This document shows, piece after piece, positions 32,234-39,940 of a stretch of 40,550 bases of DNA. The DNA is from Actinomycetota bacterium (GTDB lineage Bacteria > Actinomycetota > Thermoleophilia > Gaiellales > Gaiellaceae): the NCBI GenBank assembly GCA_005884005.1, contig VAWI01000025.1, positions 1 to 40,550 on the forward strand. The letters are read 5' to 3'. Each line of letters starts with the position of its first letter. The first letter of the stretch is position 1. A model generated the notes under the pieces. It was not told the origin of the DNA. It worked only from the letters and a program-made list of their open reading frames with translations, and ran no database searches. The position numbers and the translations under genes are program-made.

Positions 32234-32437
32234 CTACTCTGCGCGGCGCATCGCCCGATACACCGCATCCCAGTGCGACGAGACTTCTTCCATGGCGCGG
32301 GCGGTTATTGCGGCCGCTGCTTCCAGGCGTGGGATTACTGCTTCTACTTCGGTGACGCGCGTCTCAAGGTCACGGACCTTGTCCCCGATGGTCTCAAGTT
32401 CCTGCGCGATTACTTCGTTCTCGCTGCGCGCACTCAC
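32234..32437 (-). CDS. small coiled-coil protein (67 aa)
   Basis: GTG 32437 gives VSARSENEVIAQELETIGDK, then RVRDLETRVTEVE-type heptads and ITARAMEEVSSHWDAVYRAM. It is a short, charged, strongly helical protein resembling small phage or mobile-element coiled coils. No family can be named. It converges with the transposase fragment, one base between stops. Confidence 0.5.
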   Translation of the reverse strand: MSARSENEVIAQELETIGDKVRDLETRVTEVEAVIPRLEAAAAITARAMEEVSSHWDAVYRAMRRAE

Positions 32438-32478
32438 CCCGGTCAGTGTTCCCCCGTTTCGCCAATCGAATCGCCAAG

Positions 32479-32491
32479 CCCTCCTAGTAGT
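32479..32491. repeat. CCCTCCTAGTAGT direct repeat, copy 1
   Basis: An exact 13-base direct repeat of 32647-32659. The core CTAGTAGT occurs a third time at 32510-32517, next to the palindrome TAGTCGCGACTA (32501-32512). The copies flank a 34-residue membrane ORF, and copy 2 contains the stop codon of the integrase relic. They could be an att-like duplication or a regulator site. Confidence 0.45.
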
Positions 32492-32509
32492 CGAAAACCG
32501 TAGTCGCGA

Positions 32510-32614
32510 CTAGTAGTAGAGCGGCCCAGGAAGCAAAGTCGCCGCGAGCCAGACCACAAGAAAGACCAACCCGATGAGAAGGCAGATAAGAAGGACCGGG
32601 TGTATGCGCGTCAC
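32510..32614 (-). CDS. 34-residue single-helix membrane peptide
   Basis: GTG 32614 to TAG 32510 encodes VTRIHP followed by an uninterrupted hydrophobic helix (VLLICLLIGLVFLVVWLAA) and the end LLPGPLYY. Such a clean membrane helix in a high-GC genome is unlikely by chance, but no ribosome site is evident. It may be a tiny element-borne membrane peptide. The function is unknown. Confidence 0.4.
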   Translation of the reverse strand: MTRIHPVLLICLLIGLVFLVVWLAATLLPGPLYY

Positions 32615-32646
32615 GGCCGCATCATGCCAACCTTTTTTTCGTCAAA

Positions 32647-32659
32647 CCCTCCTAGTAGT
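32647..32659. repeat. CCCTCCTAGTAGT direct repeat, copy 2
   Basis: Exact copy of 32479-32491, 168 bases apart. It includes the original stop codon of the frameshifted integrase relic (minus-strand TAG, 32654-32652). Confidence 0.45.
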
Positions 32660-32889
32660 AGGCAAAAGAGTCAGCCGTCTTCGCTGCGGAGGCCGTCGCT
32701 AAATAGGCATCGAGCAGACCCGCCGCCGCTTGCTCGTTACCGGGCATAAGATGGCCGTAGCGGTCGAGCGTGATCGTGATCGAGGCGTGCCCCCATGTAG
32801 GTCGAGAGCGCCTTCGCGTTCACGCCCGCGGCGATCATCAGGCGGGCGAACGTGTGCCTCGCCTGGTGCAGGGCGCTGCCCGTCTCCAT
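32652..32889 (-). pseudogene. tyrosine integrase 3' fragment with frameshift
   Basis: The minus strand encodes the end of a phage-type tyrosine recombinase. From 32889, LHQARHTFARLMIAAGVNAK then ALSTYMG is in one frame, with the catalytic Arg. After a run of five C on the plus strand (32790-32794; four would restore the frame), HASITITLDRYGHLMPGNE continues in another frame with the nucleophile Tyr, ending near DSFAYY at 32652. The one-base insertion, and loss of everything before residue LHQ, make it non-functional. The family is the integrase type common in actinobacterial elements. Confidence 0.82.
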
Positions 32890-32927
32890 GTTTGCTGTGC
32901 TGTAGACGGCCAGCTACCGTGGAGCGA

Positions 32928-33128
32928 ATGGATGAAAACCCGAAAGGCCTGGCCGTCAGCTTCCTGCTCGGCATCCTCACCACCGCCGCGATCGCGCTCT
33001 ACTCATCGGCTCGCTTCCCTGACGCCGTAGCCAACGGGCTGAAAACGGGCGACTTCAGCAAGGCGGAACGGCTGAGCCGGATTTTCTTCTTCAGCGTTTG
33101 GCCGCTCGACTTCCTGTCCGGCGCCTGA
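32928..33128 (+). CDS. small membrane-anchored protein (66 aa)
   Basis: ATG 32928 is preceded by GGAG at seven bases or fewer. MDENPKGLAVSFLLGILTTA leads into one membrane helix (about 9-26), then an amphipathic region, ARFPDAVANGLKTGDFSKAE, and a final hydrophobic patch IFFFSVWPLDFLSG. No family was recognised. The 3' end overlaps a convergent membrane-protein gene by 38 bases. It begins right where the integrase relic is cut off. Confidence 0.5.
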   Translation: MDENPKGLAVSFLLGILTTAAIALYSSARFPDAVANGLKTGDFSKAERLSRIFFFSVWPLDFLSGA

Positions 33129-33354
33129 CCCGGAAGTCGTGCCACAAACTGCGCCCGAACGCGACGAGGAAGAGCGTCGATCCGAGAAAAAAGAAAACGG
33201 GGTTGGCGACTCGGATGACGCGGTCACCGGTCGGACACGGCTCACCCGGCTGACAGTCGTTGTTCGAGTAGTGATCTACGGAGTAGCCCCACACGACGAC
33301 GCTCGTGATGACCAAGCCGAGACCGAGCAGGAGCGCGAGCACACTTGACCGCAT
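33091..33354 (-). CDS. small two-helix membrane protein (87 aa)
   Basis: ATG 33354 gives MRSSVLALLLGLGLVITSVV, a first membrane helix. An extracytoplasmic loop with two cysteines follows (NNDCQPGEPCPTGD), then a second helix, VFFFLGSTLFLVAFGRSLW, and a basic tail. The loop cysteines could form a disulfide. No family was recognised. It is convergent and overlapping with the 32928 gene. Confidence 0.55.
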   Translation of the reverse strand: MRSSVLALLLGLGLVITSVVVWGYSVDHYSNNDCQPGEPCPTGDRVIRVANPVFFFLGSTLFLVAFGRSLWHDFRVRRRTGSRAAKR

Positions 33355-33372
33355 CCGCGAGCCCAGAGCCAC

Positions 33373-33630
33373 GCCCGCGAGCGGCGCCAGGAGCCAGACG
33401 ACGACATCCGTGACCGATTGTCAGCCTCCGTTCGATTCGCTCGCCCTAGGCCATACCGCACGTGTCGTTGCTGTATGCACGCCGAGGCGTCATCCCTCGA
33501 TGAGCGGCACGCGTGGGCCGGTAAGCGGCCGCGCGCGTTGGCAATCGGTTGGGAATTTCACCCCCTCAGCCTTTTCCACAGGAACCGGTTGGAAAGTGCA
33601 AGTCTCGTGAAAACGGCCTATTTGCAGGAG
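33373..33630. other. non-coding gap before the selenocysteine tRNA 3' end
   Basis: No convincing gene, tRNA or repeat was found here. The stretch adjoins the 3' end of selC and so is where an integration scar would be expected. I looked by eye for a duplicate of the tRNA 3' end here and in the rest of the island and did not see one. Confidence 0.5.
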
Positions 33631-33723
33631 CGGAGCGGCGCCGGAGTCGAACCGACCGAGCCGTGGGTTGCACGACCGCACCGGTTTTGAAGACCGGTTG
33701 GGCCACCGGGCCCATGCCGCTCC
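33631..33723 (-). tRNA. selC: selenocysteine tRNA, anticodon TCA
   Basis: The minus strand folds as bacterial tRNA-Sec. The acceptor stem has 8 bp (GGAGCGGC with GCCGCTCC). A 6-bp D stem with the 4-base loop CGGT follows (TGGGCC/GGCCCA). The anticodon stem is ACCGGT/ACCGGT with loop CTTCAAA, anticodon TCA at 33690-33688. There is a long extra arm. The T arm is GTCGG-TTCGACT-CCGGC, giving the 8+5 domain. The discriminator is G and CCA is not encoded. It lies 70 bases after selB on the same strand, so selA-selB-selC may be one transcript. Confidence 0.96.
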
Positions 33724-33736
33724 GGGGAGAAGCGTA

Positions 33737-33766
33737 AGGGACTGTCCCCGGGAGGGGACTGTCCCT
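33737..33766. repeat. GGGACTGTCCC palindromic repeat, pair 1
   Basis: AGGGACTGTCCCC (33737-33749) faces GGGGACTGTCCCT (33754-33766), forming a 13-bp stem with a single central T-T mismatch. It lies 14 bases upstream of the selC 5' end and is probably transcribed between selB and the tRNA. Candidate processing or pausing hairpin, or a dispersed palindromic repeat. Confidence 0.7.
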
Positions 33767-33793
33767 GCAAACGCAGCGACCCTCGGAAGGGTC

Positions 33794-35521
33794 TTAGGGA
33801 CTGTCCCCCGCTGGGGACAGTCCCTTCTTGCGTCGGAGCACCCGCTCGTCGCCGACCCGGCGGGTGAGGCCGTCGGCGTCGAAGCGCTCGAGCAGGAGCT
33901 GAGCGGTACGGCGGGAGATGCCCAGCGCATCCCGGAAGGCGGCGAGAGTGATCGGCTCGAGCCTCTGCAGCGTCTCGCGGCCGCGCTCGTAGAGCTCGGA
34001 CGAGACCGCGAAGCCGTCGCCGACGCGCTTCAGCCTCCCGGCAGCCTCGAGGTAAGCGGCGAGCTCTGGGTCGTCTGTCTTGGCGATGCCTTCGGCGTTC
34101 AGCTCGGCCTCGAGGCGGTCGGCCGCCTCGGTCCGGTCGCCGAGTGACGCCGCCGCGCCGGGAGCGTAGGCTTTGCCGCCGCGCCGCTCCAGGTGCAGCA
34201 GTGGCAGGATCGCCGGCGCCCAGGGCTCCTGGGGAAGCAGCTCCCCGATGGGAATCCCGGGGTCGAGCGGATTCGTCTCGGCGCGCTCGACCAGACGCTC
34301 CCGAACGACCGCCCGCACCCCTTCCAGCCAGGTGGGCCTGTAGGCCCACTCCCCTGCCAGATCCACTGCGGCCAAGCCGCTTGCGAGTTGGGCCGGGGTA
34401 AACAGGCCCATCGCCTGCAGCGTGGCCGTCGTCACCGGCTCGGCAATGAGCACGGAGACGATCTCGGCCGGGTCGCCGCGGTCGAGGATCTCGAGGCGTT
34501 CGGGATCGAGCCGCCTCGGGGGCGCGGGGTCGACGACCCGGCCACCGCCGACGGTCGTCTCGGTGCGCAGAACGAAGCGGTCGCCGCGAGCGGCCACAAC
34601 AGGGTCGTCCAGACGCAGCTGGGCAAACCGACCTGAGCGGACGACGCGAGCGGCAACGTCGGCCGTCCCGAGATGGACTTTCACCGCCGCGGGCACCGGC
34701 TCGAGCTCCTCGAGGACGACGTCGAGCCGGTAGCTGACCGGGTAGTGACCGGGCTCGACGAGGGCGTCGCCGCGCCGGAGCTCGCCGCGCTCGATCGCCG
34801 GCAGGTTCACGGCGACGCGCTGGCCGGCATTGGCTTCCTCGACGGGCTGGTCGTGGACCTGGACGCTTCGAACGCGAACTGTCCGCCCACTGGGCTCCAG
34901 CCACAGCAGGTCGCCGGCGGCGATCGAGCCGGACCAGAGCGTCCCCGTGACGACGGTGCCAATGCCGCGGAGCGAAAAGGCGCGGTCGATCCAAAGCCGG
35001 GTTGCGGCAAACCGCTCCGGCCGCTCGATTGCCTCGGTGGCCCGCGCGAGCGCCGCGCGCAACTCGTCCAGACCGTCTCCGGTCTTCGCGCTGACGGCGA
35101 CGACTTCGGCCTCGGGCACCAACTCGGCCGCCTCGGCTACGGCCAGCTCGACCTGCTCCGGCTCGACCGCATCGGTTTTTGTCACGGCCGCGACGCCATG
35201 CTTGACGCCGAGCAGCCGCAGGATTGCCAGGTGCTCGTGCGTCTGCGGTCGCGCCCCCTCGGCTGCGTCGATCACGAGCAGGAAAAGGTCGACGCCGGTC
35301 GCGCCGGCCACCATGTTGCGGACGAAGCGCTCGTGTCCAGGCACGTCCACGAGCGACAGGTGCAGGCCCCCCGGAAGCTCGAGCGGCGCGTAGCCGAGGT
35401 CGATCGAGATCCCGCGCTCGTGCTCTTCGGGCAGCCGGTCGGTGTCCTTTCCGGTCAGGGCGCGCACAAGCCACGTCTTGCCGTGGTCGATGTGGCCGGC
35501 GGTCCCGACTACGAGCGGCAT
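33794..35521 (-). CDS. selB: selenocysteine-specific elongation factor SelB
   Basis: A GTPase that delivers Sec-tRNA to UGA codons marked by a SECIS element. It has 575 residues from ATG 35521. G motifs: [11 protein letters not shown] (G1), [12 protein letters not shown] (switch I), [13 protein letters not shown] (G3), TKTD (G4). EF-Tu-like domains II and III follow, and the C-terminal half consists of winged helices, ending [13 protein letters not shown]-like residues. These last codons are encoded by a palindromic repeat (33796-33825). The start overlaps the methyltransferase stop by 13 bases. The longer upstream frame is not used. Confidence 0.96.
   Translation of the reverse strand: MPLVVGTAGHIDHGKTWLVRALTGKDTDRLPEEHERGISIDLGYAPLELPGGLHLSLVDVPGHERFVRNMVAGATGVDLFLLVIDAAEGARPQTHEHLAILRLLGVKHGVAAVTKTDAVEPEQVELAVAEAAELVPEAEVVAVSAKTGDGLDELRAALARATEAIERPERFAATRLWIDRAFSLRGIGTVVTGTLWSGSIAAGDLLWLEPSGRTVRVRSVQVHDQPVEEANAGQRVAVNLPAIERGELRRGDALVEPGHYPVSYRLDVVLEELEPVPAAVKVHLGTADVAARVVRSGRFAQLRLDDPVVAARGDRFVLRTETTVGGGRVVDPAPPRRLDPERLEILDRGDPAEIVSVLIAEPVTTATLQAMGLFTPAQLASGLAAVDLAGEWAYRPTWLEGVRAVVRERLVERAETNPLDPGIPIGELLPQEPWAPAILPLLHLERRGGKAYAPGAAASLGDRTEAADRLEAELNAEGIAKTDDPELAAYLEAAGRLKRVGDGFAVSSELYERGRETLQRLEPITLAAFRDALGISRRTAQLLLERFDADGLTRRVGDERVLRRKKGLSPAGDSP
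33796..33825. repeat. GGGACTGTCCC palindromic repeat, pair 2, at the selB 3' end
   Basis: AGGGACTGTCCCC (33796-33808) and GGGGACAGTCCCT (33813-33825) are perfect inverted copies with the loop CGCT. The pair provides the last codons of selB, so the repeat appears to have extended or replaced the native SelB end. With pair 1 there are four related 13-mers within 90 bases. Confidence 0.75.
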
Positions 35522-36465
35522 CGAGCCTCGATCAATCGCTCGCCGAACCGGACCGGCTTGAAGCCACCGGCGTCGAGCAGCGCCCGCCACTGGGCCTCGT
35601 CGCGCTCGCGACCTGCGAGGAGCGCGAGCATCAGTAGATCGAGCCATTTCGGCCCGAACGGCTCGTTTCCGGGCGGGACGACGGCGTCAAGGATGACCAG
35701 TCGGGCCTCGGGCGGAGCCGCCGCACGGATCGTCCGCAGGATCGAGGCGGCGGTCTCGTCGTCCCAGTCGTGGAGGATGGTCGCGAGCAAATAGGCGTCG
35801 CCGGTGGGAACGCGCTCGAAGAAGCTGCCACCGACGAACTCGAGCCGGTCGCCGAAGATCGATTCGTCCCGCACTGTCTCGGGGAGGTCGAAGACGATTC
35901 CTCGCATCCCCGGCTGCACCTTCAGAAACTCGGCAAGCAGGGAGCCGTTGCCGCCGCCGACGTCGACGATCGTCTCGTCGCCGCGCCACGCGATCGCGTT
36001 CAGCCGCTCGATCCGGGCCTCGGATCCCTGGCCCATCGCCAGATCGAAACGAGCGCGGTCGTCTGGGTGCTGGGCGAGCCACGACCAGAAGTCGGTTCCG
36101 TACATCCTCGGGAAGGCGGGGTCCCCGCTCGCGTCGAGTTCCGCGACCGTGCGCAGCCACACGCCGCCGAACAGGACCGCGAACTCACCCCAGCCGCTGC
36201 CGGCGCGCAGCAGCTCCGAGGCATCGGTGTTGCCAAACACGCCCGGCGCGTGCTCGATGAAAACGCCTTCGCTCGCGAGCGCTCGGAGCACACGGCGCAG
36301 CGCGTCGGCGTCGGCGCTGCTCTCGCGCGCGAGGTCGGCAACCGGCTGGGGGCCGCCGGAGAGAGCATCAGGGACTCCGAGCTCTGCCGCGATCGCCAGG
36401 CTCCGGGTCGCGAGCGCGCCTCGGACCAGATTCCAAAGCCGCTCCTCGGCTCCGACCTCGCTCAT
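35509..36465 (-). CDS. SAM-dependent O-methyltransferase between selA and selB
   Basis: The 318-residue protein of the plant-COMT / hydroxyneurosporene-type class has an N-terminal winged-helix dimerisation domain ([19 protein letters not shown] to about 90). A Rossmann domain with motif [13 protein letters not shown] (about 166-177), FDLPETV, and [11 protein letters not shown] follows; His232 is the likely base. It overlaps selA in ATGA and selB by 13 bases, so it is translated as part of the selenocysteine operon. No role for such an enzyme in Sec synthesis is known to me. It may methylate a selenium compound or small molecule, or be a passenger. Confidence 0.93.
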   Translation of the reverse strand: MSEVGAEERLWNLVRGALATRSLAIAAELGVPDALSGGPQPVADLARESSADADALRRVLRALASEGVFIEHAPGVFGNTDASELLRAGSGWGEFAVLFGGVWLRTVAELDASGDPAFPRMYGTDFWSWLAQHPDDRARFDLAMGQGSEARIERLNAIAWRGDETIVDVGGGNGSLLAEFLKVQPGMRGIVFDLPETVRDESIFGDRLEFVGGSFFERVPTGDAYLLATILHDWDDETAASILRTIRAAAPPEARLVILDAVVPPGNEPFGPKWLDLLMLALLAGRERDEAQWRALLDAGGFKPVRFGERLIEARCRS

Positions 36466-37763
36466 TCGCGCGCGGCTGTGACGGCCGACGCGACCTCGTC
36501 GACCTCGCTGTCCGCGATCGTGCGGCAGTCGAGCAGACAGCGGCCGTCGCGGACGAGCGCTACAACCGGCGGCTCGCCTCGCCGAAGCGGCTCCGCCAGC
36601 TCCTCCTCGACCGCGCAGGCGAAGCTCGGCAGCTCGGCGAGCGGCAGCGCACCGCCGCCGACCCGGCCGACCGTCTGCTCGACCTCGCCGCCGACGATCG
36701 CCGACAGGCGCTCCGCGCGGGCCTCGACGGCCTCGACCGGCTCGACGAGCATTCGGAGCACCGGAATCCGGCGTGCCGCGCTCTCGGGCTCGAGATAGAG
36801 CGCAAGCGTGGCCTCCAAGGCCGCAAGCGTCAGCTTGTCGGCCCGTAGCGCCCGTTGGAGCGGATGGCGCCGCAGCCGCTCGACGAGCTCGCCGCGGCCG
36901 ACGATGATCCCCGCCTGCGGGCCGCCGAGCAGCTTGTCTCCCGAGAAGCAGACGAGGTCGGCGCCCGCCGCGAGCGCGTCCCGTGCGGACGGCTCGTCCT
37001 CGAGCTCGACCAGCACGCCCGAGCCGAGGTCGTCGACCACTGGCAGGCCGTGCGCCCGGCCGACGCGGACGAGCTCGGCGAGGCGCGGCTGCTCCGTGAA
37101 GCCGACGACGCGGAAGTTCGATTGGTGGACGCGCAGCAGGAGCGCCGTCTCGGGGCCGATCGCGCGCTCGTAGTCGGCGGCTCGCGTCCGGTTCGTCGTC
37201 CCGACCTCGCGCAGGCGCGCGCCCGAACGCGCGAGCACGTCGGGGATGCGAAAGCCGTCGCCGATCTCGATCAGCTCCCCGCGCGAGACGAGCACCTCGC
37301 GGCCCTCCGCCAGCGCGGCGAGCGCGAGCAGGACGGCGGCGGCGTTGTTGTTGACGACCAGGGCCGCTTCGGCCCCGGTCAGGCGGCGTAGGATCGGAGC
37401 GACGTGGTCCTGGCGCGAGCCGCGGCCGCCCTCGCCGAGGTCGTACTCGAGATTCGAATAGCCGGCCGCGACCGCCCTCACCCGCTCCAACGCCTCCTGC
37501 GCCAACGGCGCGCGGCCGAGGTTTGTATGGATGATCACGCCGGTGGCGTTGATCGTCCGTCGCAGCCGCGCCTCTCGCGTCGCTGCGAGTTCCAGCTCCA
37601 CGCGCCCGACGAGGTCGCCCGGATCGGCGCCGGCCTTGATTTCTTCGCGCGCGCGTGCGAGAGCTGATCGCGCGGCCGAGACGAGCAGGGGCCGGGACGC
37701 AGCGTGGGCGAGCCGGCCGTCTCCCGCGAGCTCGTCCACCGATGGCAGGTCCCGCAACTCCAC
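36462..37763 (-). CDS. selA: L-seryl-tRNA(Sec) selenium transferase
   Basis: A PLP enzyme that converts Ser-tRNA(Sec) to Sec-tRNA(Sec) using selenophosphate. It has 433 residues. RRTINATGVIIHTNLGRAPL is the family signature near residue 70. VVNNNAAAVLL and SRGELIEIGDGFRIPD follow, and VCFSGDKLLGGPQAG contains the PLP lysine (about Lys277). It is the first gene of the selA-methyltransferase-selB-selC cluster. selD, needed for selenophosphate, is not in the window. Confidence 0.97.
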   Translation of the reverse strand: MELRDLPSVDELAGDGRLAHAASRPLLVSAARSALARAREEIKAGADPGDLVGRVELELAATREARLRRTINATGVIIHTNLGRAPLAQEALERVRAVAAGYSNLEYDLGEGGRGSRQDHVAPILRRLTGAEAALVVNNNAAAVLLALAALAEGREVLVSRGELIEIGDGFRIPDVLARSGARLREVGTTNRTRAADYERAIGPETALLLRVHQSNFRVVGFTEQPRLAELVRVGRAHGLPVVDDLGSGVLVELEDEPSARDALAAGADLVCFSGDKLLGGPQAGIIVGRGELVERLRRHPLQRALRADKLTLAALEATLALYLEPESAARRIPVLRMLVEPVEAVEARAERLSAIVGGEVEQTVGRVGGGALPLAELPSFACAVEEELAEPLRRGEPPVVALVRDGRCLLDCRTIADSEVDEVASAVTAARE

Positions 37764-37824
37764 GGACGAAGTGTAGAGCGATGAAATCGGGAGCCCAGTG
37801 CCCCTTCCGGCGATAGTCAGGGCA

Positions 37825-37887
37825 CGCCAGGCGGCGCTCGGCGCCGCCAGGCGGCGTCCTCAGTCGCGCCCATATCTACGGATATGG
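37825..37887. promoter_or_regulatory. direct repeats and a small palindrome upstream of selA
   Basis: CGCCAGGCGGCG occurs at 37825-37836 and 37845-37856, exactly 20 bases apart, about two helical turns. CCATATC-TACG-GATATGG (37870-37887) is a perfect 7-bp palindrome. They lie in the 224-base gap between divergent selA and the carboxypeptidase gene. They could be operators for either gene, or GC-rich hairpins. No promoter boxes were assigned. Confidence 0.35.
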
Positions 37888-37987
37888 ACGCTCCCTGCGT
37901 TCTTGCCTGACGACCCCGGTCACTCGCCAGAAGCGCGAGACCATCGCCGGAAGGAGCACTAGACTCGGCGCCGGAGCCCTCCAGACG

Positions 37988-39025
37988 ATGCCGTATTCCG
38001 TTCTCCAGCCCGTCCAGCGCCGGCGCCGTTCGAGATCGAAGCGCCCGCTGCTGCTGCTCGCGGTTGCGCTGCTCGCCGCCGCCGGCTCGTTCGCGGCGAC
38101 CCAACACTGGGCGTTCGCGCACGGAAAGTTTCGCCGCACCCACCAGTCCGCGCCTCTGACCCCAAGACGCGTCTCGGCGGGATCCCTCGAGCGGTTGCGC
38201 GCCGCCGCATCAGAGCAGCAGGTCGCCACACGTGCGCCGTTCGCACCTGGCACTCGCCTTCTCGTCCCGGCCGCGCCCAGGCTCGAGCATGCCGGCCTGC
38301 GCCCGATCACCGCACCGGCGGCGATCCTCGTCAACGCTGACACCGGTGCCGTCCTCTGGGCGAAGCGGCCGCACGAGCGCCGGCCGATCGCTTCGACGAC
38401 GAAGATCATGACCGGTGTGCTTGCGCTGGAGCACCTCCCGCTGGGCAAGGTGCTCCGCATCAACCCGCTCGTTACGCGAGTGGCACTCAACCGTGAGGGG
38501 CTGCGCGCCCACGAACGTGTAGCGGTCCGGAAGTTGATGGACGGCCTCTTGCTTTTCTCGGGCAACGATGACGCCCTCGAGCTCGCGATCGCGACCGCCG
38601 GCAGCAGGGGCGCATTCCTGCGGCTGATGAACGAGAAGGCAGCGGAGCTCGACCTCCACGACACGCACTACACGAGCCCGAGCGGCGTCGTCGACCGCGG
38701 CAACTACTCCTCCGCCTACGACCTCGGAGCGCTCGCCCGCTACGCAATGGCGATCCCGCGTTTTAGGGCGTTCACGCGTACGCACATCGCCCACGTCAAA
38801 TGGGCGAAACCGACCTACGCGAAGACGTACGTGAACAAGAACCTGCTGCTCGGCACCTACCGCGGAGCCGACGGCGTCAAGACCGGTTGGACGACGATCG
38901 CCGGCCATTGCCTCGTCGCCTCCGCGCGCCGCGGGGGCACGAGGTTGATCGCCGTCGTGCTGCACTCACCCAATCCGTACGGCGATGCTCGGCGCCTGCT
39001 TAACTTCGGCTTCGCGAATTCGTAG
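37988..39025 (+). CDS. D-alanyl-D-alanine carboxypeptidase (DacF/PBP5 type)
   Basis: A serine DD-peptidase of 345 residues that trims peptidoglycan stem peptides. A basic N-terminus and one hydrophobic helix (about 19-38, RPLLLLAVALLAAAGSF) anchor or export it. A linker of about 70 residues follows. The catalytic motifs are all present: STTK (136-139), SGN (191-193) and KTG (298-300). The usual C-terminal beta domain is missing; the protein ends soon after KTG. The secreted-protein gene follows 10 bases later. Confidence 0.95.
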   Translation: MPYSVLQPVQRRRRSRSKRPLLLLAVALLAAAGSFAATQHWAFAHGKFRRTHQSAPLTPRRVSAGSLERLRAAASEQQVATRAPFAPGTRLLVPAAPRLEHAGLRPITAPAAILVNADTGAVLWAKRPHERRPIASTTKIMTGVLALEHLPLGKVLRINPLVTRVALNREGLRAHERVAVRKLMDGLLLFSGNDDALELAIATAGSRGAFLRLMNEKAAELDLHDTHYTSPSGVVDRGNYSSAYDLGALARYAMAIPRFRAFTRTHIAHVKWAKPTYAKTYVNKNLLLGTYRGADGVKTGWTTIAGHCLVASARRGGTRLIAVVLHSPNPYGDARRLLNFGFANS

Positions 39026-39034
39026 GGGTCTGGC

Positions 39035-39940
39035 GTGACGATTGTGAAGCTTCACCGGCGTGCACTCGTGCCCGTGCTCGGGCTCGCACTGCTGCTTGTG
39101 CCGGGGCAGAGCCCGGCCGCGCCGGGCGTGGGCCGCGTCGACGTCACCCCCGACCATGTTGCCGCCGGGAGCACGAATACGTTCAAGCTCACCTTCACCG
39201 CGGACACCGGACCGCTCCAGGGACAGACGTTGCTCGACATCCCGCGCGGTTGGTCTCTCCCACAGGCGAGCCGGCTCGGAGCGACCGGCTATGTAGCGCT
39301 CGCGCGCGACACATGCTCGGGCGCGACCAAGCTCGTTCGAGTCGCCGGGAACCGGCTGACGATCGCGACCGACTGCAAGCGCGGTCAGCGCTTCGAGGTT
39401 ACCTACGGGCCCGCGGTCGCATCGACGCTCTCGGCGGATGGCTACGTCTTCTTGACCCAGACGAAACCTGCGGCCGGAGAGACGAAGACGAAGCTCGTCC
39501 GGGTGAAGACGACTGTGCGGAACAAAAAAGGCAAGCGGGTGACGAAGACGACGATTAAGCGCGTCACCTTCGCGGTCAAACCGACCTTCCGGCCGCTGGC
39601 CGCGAAGAAGCAACCGGTCGTCGTTGTCAACGGCGGTCCGGTCGACCACCTGACGCTGAACGCGCCGACGATCGCCACCGCCGGCACGCCGTTCGGCATC
39701 ACCGTCCGCGCAGAGGACGTCTACGGGAACACGTTCTCCGGCTACACCGGCATCGTTAGCTTCTCGAGCAGTGACCCGAACGCGTTCCTGCCGACGCCTT
39801 ACCAGTTCACGAGCAACGACTTCGGCGCGAAGACCCTGGGCGGGGTGATCCTTCGAGCGTCGGGGACGCAGACGATCACCGTCTCCGACAACGCGGGCCA
39901 CGTGGACGTCAGCAACCCGATCACGGTTTATTCGTTCTGA
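39035..39940 (+). CDS. secreted protein with Ig-like C-terminal domain
   Basis: It has 301 residues from GTG 39035. A signal peptide (RRALVPVLGLALLLVPGQSPA) is followed by a beta-rich domain beginning VDVTPDHVAAGSTNTFKLTF. A basic Lys/Thr-rich linker (about 150-190) comes next. The C-terminal module DHLTLNAPTIATAGTPFGIT, then DVYGNTFSGYTGIVSFSS, resembles bacterial Ig-like or invasin-type repeats. It has no LPXTG anchor. It is probably released or wall-associated, co-expressed with the carboxypeptidase. The function is unknown. Confidence 0.8.
   Translation: MTIVKLHRRALVPVLGLALLLVPGQSPAAPGVGRVDVTPDHVAAGSTNTFKLTFTADTGPLQGQTLLDIPRGWSLPQASRLGATGYVALARDTCSGATKLVRVAGNRLTIATDCKRGQRFEVTYGPAVASTLSADGYVFLTQTKPAAGETKTKLVRVKTTVRNKKGKRVTKTTIKRVTFAVKPTFRPLAAKKQPVVVVNGGPVDHLTLNAPTIATAGTPFGITVRAEDVYGNTFSGYTGIVSFSSSDPNAFLPTPYQFTSNDFGAKTLGGVILRASGTQTITVSDNAGHVDVSNPITVYSF

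Noticed and set aside
33305-33610. Plus-strand frame of 101 codons before selC
   Set aside because: Low-complexity composition, no ribosome site, no domain pattern, and antisense to the start of a more convincing membrane-protein gene.
33618-35474. Long minus-strand frame (618 codons) overlapping selB in another frame
   Set aside because: Arg/Ala/Gly/Pro-rich shadow typical of high-GC DNA; selB explains the locus completely.
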